A stretch of DNA of 64,000 nucleotides from positions 15,811,453-15,875,452 of the forward strand of contig NC_064044.1 in NCBI RefSeq assembly GCF_932526225.1, read 5' to 3'. Both the position numbers and the translations under genes were made by a program. Under the pieces are notes generated by a model. That model searched no databases and had not been told where the DNA came from. It saw only the letters and a list, made by a program, of their open reading frames with translations. Positions 57,001-64,000 of this stretch are shown piece by piece. This DNA is from Nematostella vectensis. Taxonomy: Eukaryota; Cnidaria; Anthozoa; Actiniaria; Edwardsiidae. Numbering within the stretch: position 1 is the stretch's first letter; each line of letters starts with the position of its first letter.

Positions 57001-60000
57001 CAGGAGCTCCAAAAATGGGGGGGGGGGGGGAAAGCAAGGGTTTTAAGAAAGGGGGTGCGGATTCAATATTCTTCCGTGTATTTCCTTATATTTTTTGTTA
57101 TTTCAAAGCCAAATGTCTGAAAATAGAGGAGTGGGGGGTAAGGGGGGGGGGGCGTTCGGGCCACCCCTTAATCCTCCCCTGATCATGCATTCTGATGCTG
57201 GACTCTGATTGGTTGAACCAGTAGTGGGCTAAAAGTTACAGCCTGCTATCACTAGCAAACGGCTGGATTTAAAAGGCTGATGTAACTGAAAAGAAATGTT
57301 ACAGCGACGGCATAGAGCATGGAGTAAACAATAAGTAAGCATCCCCTCTTCTCATCTGTAATTGCAAGGCACGGGACAACAAGCTTGGAGCACCTAGCAT
57401 GGAGTAAACAATAACTTGCATGCTGTAAAATGGACTTCCTCCGTTTCATCCTCAACTCACCTGTAATTCCTCGGCACGGGACAGGAATTGTTGTTTTTTT
57501 CGCTTTAGTTTTTTTGTTCTTGGGTATCTTGTGAGCTCGTGTTTTCTCCTCAGTAATAGATGCAACAAGCTGTCATGAAATATGCAAAACATACATGAGG
57601 GTTAGTCACCTGTACAAATATATTAATTATGCTTTTTAGTATGTATCACGTGACTATACGCACCTCGACGGCCTCTTCAAGATGGCAAGTTGCCATGGCG
57701 ACCTGCTCTTTCGGCATTGCTGGCTCAATTTCAGCAACATCCTTATCCCTGCACAACGAGAGTAACAGATAAGCAGTCAGCGACGGGTCTGGCCTTTTGC
57801 TACTATAAACGTTTTCACCCGGCTACTTCTATGTGTATATGGAATAAAGGATAGTTAAAATGACCCCCCCCCCTCCTCCCTAGATCTGCTACTGAGCAGG
57901 CAGACGACTTCTCCTTGTTCCAAATAAAAGACATACCGTAATGATTCGAATAAGCGCCCTCTCTCCAATAGGCGCCTCCTCTCCCATAAGCGTTGATTTA
58001 TAAACAATAAAAGCCCCCCCATGAATGTACCATAACATTTATACTCTCGTTTTAGTTTATCGCAAGAAAGTTCTTCTCAATCGATTCAGAGGCTGGTATT
58101 TTTTTGTGCCGAAATGAAATAAGCGCCCCCTCCCAAATACGGTATTAATTTTCCCCTCAAATCTTTGATTAGTCCGTCTGAAACCAATCATGGTGGCCCT
58201 TCATGTTTCGCCCCTGGCGAACGCTTGAAAACGTGTATAGCTCTATCAGGAATCTTGTGTATATGGCACTTGCACGCGAGCGGTTTGCCTGCTGAAAATC
58301 TTGCTTACCAAGCGCATGCAAGACAGGTTGCCAGTAGAAGCAGACACACAGCGAAGAAGGGTGTAACATAATCGACCGCGCTTTCTTCTGTCTTCTCGAA
58401 GACTATAAGTGCAGTTTCTAAAAAAAGGGCAAACTATTAAAGTATGTACGTGCCAGGTCCTTTAAAAATGAGCGACATTCCCCTGCTGGTTCCATCCCAC
58501 TTGCCCTGTCTAAAAGTCCTTCGCTTACCGGAGGGTTTGAGTAACTCCAGGGTCACCACCTTCTTGAAGGTCTCGCGGAAGAATGTTTCCGATTGTGCAA
58601 TTGTCGAAAAACCTTGAGAAAGGTTGGCCGAAAACGGGACTAGACGATAAAAACAAAGCAAACCATTAGACTTAATCAAAATTGAATATTGTAAATTATG
58701 TAATCTTTACAATTATCCGAACTCCGAAATTCCTTGAATTCGAAACAAGTATGGAAGTCGACTACATGTCGATTAAATGGTCCCTAAGTAATCTTTCCTA
58801 AGGGACGGCGACCTTTTTGTTTTTAAATTAATTTGAGTCGGGCAGAAGGGCAATGAATGAATATTATCTGCACTGGTAGATGTCGTGCACTTGTATGTTC
58901 TTTTATGCGTAATGTGTAGTTCCAGAAAATATACCCCCCCCCCCCGCCCATATTGAGTGGGTCCGAGGTATGACCCCCCACCCCTGTGGAATATCCAACC
59001 CCCTAGAAAAAATAAATACAGTAACTGTTATGGAAAAAGGGCATTTTACCCCCCTCCCCCTCCCCTCTGGAAATTCCTGGGCGTTTGAACCCCCCCGGAA
59101 TTTCCAATCCCCTCAATGGGGGGGGGGATATTTTTTTGAACTACACAATGCAGATTTATTATTTCGCTTAATCAAAGGTCACCTGTTATATTAGAGAAAT
59201 TTCCAACATAATCCGCTGCTTGTTGTGAAATCGATGGGTAAACAACTATGACATAAACATGAACAAATATGACATGAGAGAATGAACAAATCAAAACAAA
59301 AAATGAACAAATATAACAAAATGAACACAAAAAAACTGCAACTCGAATGGTCAAAATTTCCGTCCTTAAAGACTTCTTCAAATCAACACATTTGGCACTG
59401 GTAGGCCACAAGAAAATGACCATGCGAAAATGAGAAAAGAACAAATATAATGGACAAGAAATAGAGACATGGCGTCTCTTGGACAATTTCAAGGTTCCAA
59501 TCAGTTGACTCCAAAGATTTTCAATGAAAGCCCGCTAAAATAAAGGACGCCCCATTTTCTTCCGTAAGTCCGTTGTAAAGTTCAGTAGGTTTTCTGGTGG
59601 CAAAAACTGTAAACCTGACCCCACCCCTCCCCCCTTCCCTTGCTAAGTTGTTTTCACGCTACATCTGTATAGTTAACGAACCCTCGATCATCCAAACCTC
59701 TGCCATCTCAAACCAAATTCAATTTCCCTCACATTTTACTTCATGCATTGAATCGTAATACCCCGGAAACTTCACCCTTCTATAACCCGACTAATCTTGA
59801 TTTCCCTCGAAAGGTCGATCTATTGGGGGGAGACAAATTGAATACAGACCTGACAGAGCGGTGCATGGTACTTCCTCGATGTTTTCAATCTGGTTCAGAG
59901 TTGATTCTATATGAAGAAATGAAACAAGTTTAGTTTATTAAAGAAAGTGCGTCGATCGCGTGTGATTTCTTCGATTAATGTATTTAAAATAACATTCATA

Positions 60001-60446
60001 AATAATTAATTTTTTATATTTTTCGTGTCCAGTGTTTAATTTTATACACTCAAGTTTAAACAAGCGAAACAATGGAAAAAAGTTAAGGCGCAAAGACAAC
60101 AACAACAACAACAGCAGCAGTCTTGACGATAACCGTGACAATAAGAACAACAACAACAACAACAACTACAGTAACAATACTAGGCTGTCGCCTGCGGCAG
60201 CAACTTTGATAACTTTCCGCTACTTTCCGCCCATGGGTTGGACTGCTAAAGAGACTCTCCAAAGGTAGCAGGAGAGGAGCATCCGCCAGATGGGCTTACA
60301 GTCCTATTTCTTCTCTCCCTGATGGTAGACTCACCTCCTTTGGCAAGCAAAAGGACACAGCGAACACAGTTAAAGGTAAAGTTGCTCAGACCATCAGACA
60401 GTGTGCTGAACACAGTCCAAATAATCGCAATAAAAAACTCCAGCAT
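54060..60446 (-). CDS. Predicted membrane protein with LsmAD-like C-terminal motif, 11 exons, 3' end unresolved
   Basis: Exons (minus): 60446-60335, 59906-59850, 58639-58529, 58417-58309, 57748-57664, 57569-57461, 56928-56864, 55329-55263, 54622-54552, 54441-54376, 54157-54060. Every junction is GT-AG and phases agree through all ten introns; in most internal exons only one frame is open, which supports one gene. It encodes 316 residues so far. A hydrophobic N-terminus (MLEFFIAIIWTVFSTLSDGL) could be a signal peptide or anchor. About 90 residues follow, then a membrane segment (VTPFFAVCLLLLATCLACAW, about 111-130), and a Lys-rich tail with WTPPNF and WTPDASIP. The last exon (KGFDPEEMFRMNMERFGVKT then SFDPSLSQYT) resembles the ataxin-2 LsmAD domain, but no Lsm domain is present. 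The resemblance may be partial or convergent. Function unknown. Confidence 0.6.
54926..55235. repeat. 37-bp minisatellite (about 8 copies) in the membrane-protein gene
   Basis: Units contain CATTACCGACTATGATCAGT and CCATTGATCACCACC. Copies are nearly identical; one reads CACATTCATT and one CATAATT. It lies in the intron between exons 55329-55263 and 54622-54552. Each unit carries two TGATCA-like palindromes. Confidence 0.95.
55850..56425 (+). mobile_element. 3' end of a CR1/L2-type LINE, broken
   Basis: One frame keeps the reverse-transcriptase C-terminal hallmarks (RLQRAQNAAARLM, HITPVMLDLHRLPVNFRI, FKALHGIAPTYLSDLI). It ends in an in-frame TAG at about 56110, after which a different frame reads TGDRAFQVAAPVVWNSLPQH and FKKFLKTHLFNLAYF. 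A frameshift and a stop thus separate the two halves. The 3' UTR ends GTAAAGCGATTAGATC...CGCTATATAAATAATACAA then (TTA)n, the usual CR1/L2 tail. The 5' part is missing, as in most such copies. It sits in an intron of the minus-strand gene. Confidence 0.85.
56989..57181. mobile_element. MITE copy 2 (193 bp, 5-bp target duplication)
   Basis: Starts CAGGAGCGGGTCCAG and ends AATCCTCCCCTG, imperfect inverted ends. ATCAT flanks both sides (56984-56988 and 57182-57186). The interior aligns with the copy at 47268-47442, with extra G runs. It lies in an intron between exons 57569-57461 and 56928-56864. Confidence 0.75.
57935..58145. repeat. Dispersed AAGCGCCC-type repeat
   Basis: The phrases GATTCGAATAAGCGCCCTC, CCAATAGGCGCCTCC, CCCATAAGCG and GAAATAAGCGCCCCCTCC recur over 200 bp between exons of the minus gene. 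It looks like a decayed dispersed element with CRE-like GGCGCTTAT motifs; class unknown. Confidence 0.4.
58920..59130. repeat. C-rich/G-rich low-complexity region
   Basis: C runs at 58934-58945 and near 59049-59093 and a G run near 59118-59127, with repeated GGAATWTCCAAYCCCCT phrases (58988, 59098). Intronic; no gene on either strand. Confidence 0.6.
60102..60176. repeat. (CAA)n/(CAG)n microsatellite
   Basis: Blocks of CAACAACAACAACAACAGC and AACAACAACAACAAC in an intron of the minus gene. Apparent poly-Asn coding is not supported. Confidence 0.9.
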
Positions 60447-60579
60447 CTTGGCTGGAGCGATTTCCGATTAGAAATGAGTGAAACGCGACTTCGCGGTAAT
60501 TATGACGCCACGAATGACATGTTGAGCCGCGCGCAGTCCACGGGTAGCCCGCGCTACTAATTCGACGAAGACATTTGAG

Positions 60580-60611
<32 letters not shown>

Positions 60612-60930
60612 GGGGTGCTCTTACACACAATGCGGGTCTAGTTTTCACATCAACAAGCAAACGCCGGATAATAAAAACAAAGGCGAATAAAGATTATAAA
60701 AATGCTTTAAAAGGGGGACTGCAAGCTAAATACAACCAGGATATTAAGAGGTTATTATTCGTTTTTGTGAAATTCGACGTTTCGCCACCATCTTGGATGT
60801 TTTGCTCGTCAGCCCATAAGCTGTCAGTCTCTTTTTTTACATACTATTTGAACAAGATGGCTTGGTCTATGTTTCTCTCCGTGATTACCGCTGAAACTTC
60901 GTGGCAGCCATTTGTTTTCGTCTCATTCCA
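60447..60930 (-). promoter_or_regulatory. Presumed promoter side of the membrane-protein gene
   Basis: Upstream of the presumed ATG at 60446. Contains a (GT)n run at about 60582-60610 and, on the minus strand, CATCCAAGATGGTGGC near 60785-60800, which resembles a YY1 site. No TATA box is evident. An untranslated first exon cannot be excluded. Confidence 0.35.
60582..60610. repeat. (GT)n microsatellite
   Basis: About fourteen GT dinucleotides followed by GGGGGT. Confidence 0.95.
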
Positions 60931-62670
60931 CGTTGCACCAAATAACTTCACGTTGAATCATCCAAGCTCACGTTGAATCATCCAACCTCACGTTGAATCA
61001 TCCAACCTCACGTTGCATCAAACAACCTCACGTTGAATAATCCAACCTCACGTTGAATCATCCAACCTCACGTTGCATCAAACAACCTCACGTTGAATAA
61101 TCCAACCTCACGTTGAATCATCCAACCTCACGTTGAACCAAACAACCTCACGTTGAATCAAACAACCTCACGTTGAATCAAACAACCTCACGTTGAATCA
61201 AACAACCTCACGTTGAATCAAACAACCTCACGTTGAATCATCCAACCTCACGTTGAATCATCCAACCTCACGTTGCATCAAACAACCTCACGTTGAATAA
61301 TCCAACCTCACGTTGAATCATCCAACCTCACGTTGAACCTAACAACCTCACGTTGAATCAAACAACCTCACGTTGAATCAAACAACCTCACGTTGAATCA
61401 TCCAACCTCACGTTGAATCATCCAACCACACGTTGAATCAAACAACCTCACGTTGAATCATCCAACCTCACGTTGAATCATCCAACCTCACGTTGAATCA
61501 TCCAACCTCACGTTGAATCATCCAACCTCACGTTGAATCAAACAACCTCACGTTGAATCAAACAACCTCACGTTGAATCAAACAACCTCACGTTGCATCA
61601 AACAACCTCACGTTGAATAATCCAACCTCACGTTGAATCATCCAACCTCACGTTGAACCAAACAACCTCACGTTGAATCAAACAACCTCACGTTGAATCA
61701 AACAACCTCACGTTGAATCAAACAACCTCACGTTGAATCATCCAACCTCACGTTGAATCAAACAACCTCACGTTGAATCATCCAACCTCACGTTGAATCA
61801 AACAACCTCACGTTGAATCATCCAACCTCACGTTGCATCAAACAACCTCACGTTGAATCAAACAACCTCACGTTGAATCAAACAACCTCACGTTGCATCA
61901 AACAACCTCACGTTGAATCAAACAACCTCACGTTGAATCAAACAACCTCACGTTGAATCATCCAACCTCACGTTGAATCAAACAACCTCACGTTGAATCA
62001 TCCAACCTCACGTTGCATCAAACAACCTCACGTTGAATCAAACAACCTCACGTTGAATCATTCAACCTCACGTTGAATCAAACAACCTCACGTTGCATCA
62101 AACAACCTCACGTTGAATCAAACAACCTCACGTTGAATCATCCAACCACACGTTGAATCATCCAACCTCACGTTGAATCATCCAACCTCACGTTGAATCA
62201 TCCAACCTCACGTTGAATCATCCAACCTCACGTTGAATCATCCAACCTCACGTTGAATCAAACAACCTCACGTTGAATCATCCAACCTCACGTTGAATCA
62301 TCCAACCTCACGTTGAATCATCCAACCTCACGTTGAATCATCCAACCTCACGTTGAATCATCCAACCTCACGTTGAATCATCCAACCTCACGTTGAATCA
62401 AACAACCTCACGTTGAATCATCCAACCTCACGTTGAATCATCCAACCTCACGTTGAATCATCCAACCTCACGTTGAATCATCCAACCTCACGTTGAATCA
62501 TCCAACCTCACGTTGAATCATCCAACCTCACGTTGAATCATCCAACCTCACGTTGAATCATCCAACCTCACGTTGAATCATCCAACCTCACGTTGAATCA
62601 TCCAACCTCACGTTGAATCAAACAACCTCACGTTGCACCAAATAACTTCACGTTGAATCATTCAAGCTCA
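60931..62670. repeat. 20-bp minisatellite (about 87 copies) with two monomer types
   Basis: Unit AACCTCACGTTGAATCATCC or the same unit ending AAAC; rarer GCATC, GAACC and GAATAA forms. The period is very regular with almost no indels. The first units (CACGTTGCACCAAATAACTT, then AAGCTCACG) reappear as the last units (62631-62670), so both array ends have the same flanking variants. No coding role. Confidence 0.97.
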
Positions 62671-62980
62671 AAACTACGCAAGAGCAAGCATATCACAACC
62701 AAATCAAAGATCTGAGGAATCGGAAACAGTAACGTTTTTTCCGATTCTCTAATGGTTAAAAATTCCTTTGACCACCCAATTTGCTATCTCTTAGAGGTAA
62801 GAATTTCTGTTGACCACACCCAAAGTGCTATCCCTTGATTTTGCCTACGATCGTCCCCGTCTGTTTTTATCGGAGTCCCTCCAGGACAATATTTTTTACT
62901 TTATACCTTTAAAATCTCTATTTTCCTTGTCTCCTGTTCTCAAAGTAGATTGACAAGTTATGCTCACACCGACGATGAAG

Positions 62981-63088
62981 TTGTTTTGAACTCGCTCCTG
63001 TCTTGAGTTGTTTTGAGCTCGCTCCAGTCATGAGTTGTTTTGAGGTTGCTCCTGTCTTGAGTTGTTTTGAGCTTGCTCCTGTCTTGTT
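62981..63088. repeat. 27-bp tandem repeat, 4 copies
   Basis: TTGTTTTGAGCTCGCTCC-type units start at 62981, 63008, 63035 and 63062, with GAACTC, GAGGTT and GAGCTT variants. Confidence 0.9.
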
Positions 63089-63232
63089 TGCGTTTTGTAA
63101 CGGAGCTCTGCACTTGACGAGGTCTGGCGGGAATGACGCCCCTTTAAAGCGCGCGTTCGTGTTAAAAAGTAGGAAAATATAAACGCGGAGCTTTAGTTCA
63201 ATAATTTTAATAGACAGCTGGCGACGCTACCG

Positions 63233-63453
63233 ACGTCACACATCACGTGACTATCTTCTTGAATTACATGATATCTTCTAAGTTCTGACGATGTTTCTAC
63301 CAATTTTTGTTATATGACCATTCTATTTCACCCCTTTGACACTTACATGACGTCTTCCAATATTAGTTAGCCTTACGAAGATTCATATCATAATTTATTT
63401 ATTTTTTTTAGTTTTTTTATGGTGTCATCGATTACGTCACACATCACGTGACT
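63233..63453. repeat. Repeated 20-mer with E-box, 201-bp offset
   Basis: ACGTCACACATCACGTGACT is found at 63233-63252 and 63434-63453. Weaker shared phrases follow (ACATGATATCTTCTAAG, TAACATCTTCTAAGT, and TACATGACACCTACCAAG near 63572), which suggests an old tandem duplication. The 20-mer contains CACGTG and a CRE-like ACGTCA. Confidence 0.6.
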
Positions 63454-64000
63454 TGCTGCACTCCCTCGACTCCTTCATAACATCTTCTAAGTCTTGTTGT
63501 CTGAAGAGGTTTCAAACATGAGATATGGATATTTATGCTTTTAGGGACTTCACCGATGACGTAACATCGACACATACATGACACCTACCAAGTTTGGAAG
63601 GAAATCGCGTCACATATCGATGGGTTACCAATATTTGCTACAAAATTGTTCTTGTATACAACTTTTTCTTAGGTATGGGGCTCCGCTCACGCCTACAGCT
63701 CCTTTATAATGACAGATAGAGGGCGTTGATTTCTTCTCTCCGGTTGAGGCCAAAAGGAGTGCCGGCACGAGCTATCAGTGGCTTCTCTTGTTTTTCGGAT
63801 GGAGTCACGGTTACTGATATTTTAATATTTTTTTTAAGATCCTGAAAATATGAGCGTAGTTTCCCTTGACCACCTCGTTCCGACAGATTTCGTACTAGTA
63901 CGCGATCACCTGGCTGAAGTGATGAGCTCCTTAATTTCTTCTCATAGTGTTTCTTGCCTCGTGCTAATTGAACTCTGGACTTTGAACGCGCGATCTTGTA

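Larger units (their letters stand above)
62671..64000. other. Non-coding right end of the window
   Basis: No supported exon. Holds a 27-bp x 4 tandem repeat (62981-63088) and a decayed repeat family at 63230-63610 in which ACGTCACACATCACGTGACT is exactly repeated 201 bp apart. The last 300 bp contain no open frame with coding character. Confidence 0.5.

Noticed and set aside
59172-59492. 106-codon hydrophobic minus frame
   Set aside because: It lies between phase-compatible exons of the membrane-protein gene and is not needed for continuity; composition reflects A/T-rich repeats (AAATGAACAAATA).
1-64000. tRNA, rRNA or other standard RNA genes
   Set aside because: No cloverleaf with A and B boxes and no rRNA core sequence was seen on reading either strand; a tRNAscan or Infernal run would be decisive.

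Overview
This is animal nuclear DNA: multi-exon genes with GT-AG introns, many minisatellites, a LINE remnant, MITE-like elements and poly-G/poly-C tracts. An anthozoan cnidarian (sea anemone or coral) fits best, from the gene families, the short exons and the kinds of dispersed repeat. That placement is an inference; nothing in the sequence names the species. Long open frames in the tandem arrays are artefacts of repeat periods. The real coding sequence lies in short spliced exons, whose coordinates I derived from splice signals and phase continuity.

Layout. 1-9346 is the end of a 26-bp minisatellite with nested higher-order repeats. 9347-15960 has no recognisable gene; it holds the first copy of a repeat cassette (11445-12167, flanked by 63-bp direct repeats) and two strong hairpins. 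15968-17465 is a second, expanded cassette copy that runs into the stop codon of a minus-strand BTB-Kelch gene (KLHL type, 6 coding exons, 17466-33132). The introns of that gene hold a 3.65-kb 23-bp minisatellite, a 38-bp minisatellite and a 3-4.7 kb inverted-repeat transposon with a decayed ORF.

Head to head with KLHL, 508 bp away, is a complete 13-exon serine incorporator gene (SERINC/TMS1, 33641-40508, plus strand) with 17-bp and 49-bp minisatellites in its introns. 41166-45409 is non-coding. 45410-50617 (minus) is a complete 5-exon EXTL3 orthologue, a heparan-sulfate chain-initiation glycosyltransferase. A 32-bp minisatellite in its last intron begins inside exon 4 and repeats the 5' splice site about eight times.

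54060-60446 (minus) is a gene I reconstructed from 11 exons with consistent phase. It encodes a predicted signal-anchored membrane protein whose C-terminal part resembles the ataxin-2 LsmAD motif. Its introns hold a 37-bp minisatellite, a frameshifted CR1/L2-type LINE 3' end and a MITE. 60931-62670 is a 20-bp minisatellite with two monomer types, and the window ends in non-coding DNA with decayed repeats.

The four genes share no obvious pathway. KLHL is a Cullin-3 ubiquitin-ligase adaptor type, SERINC a membrane lipid-handling protein and EXTL3 a Golgi/ER glycosyltransferase. The regional theme is the density of minisatellites: at least ten arrays cover roughly a quarter of the window, and every gene has at least one array inside an intron.
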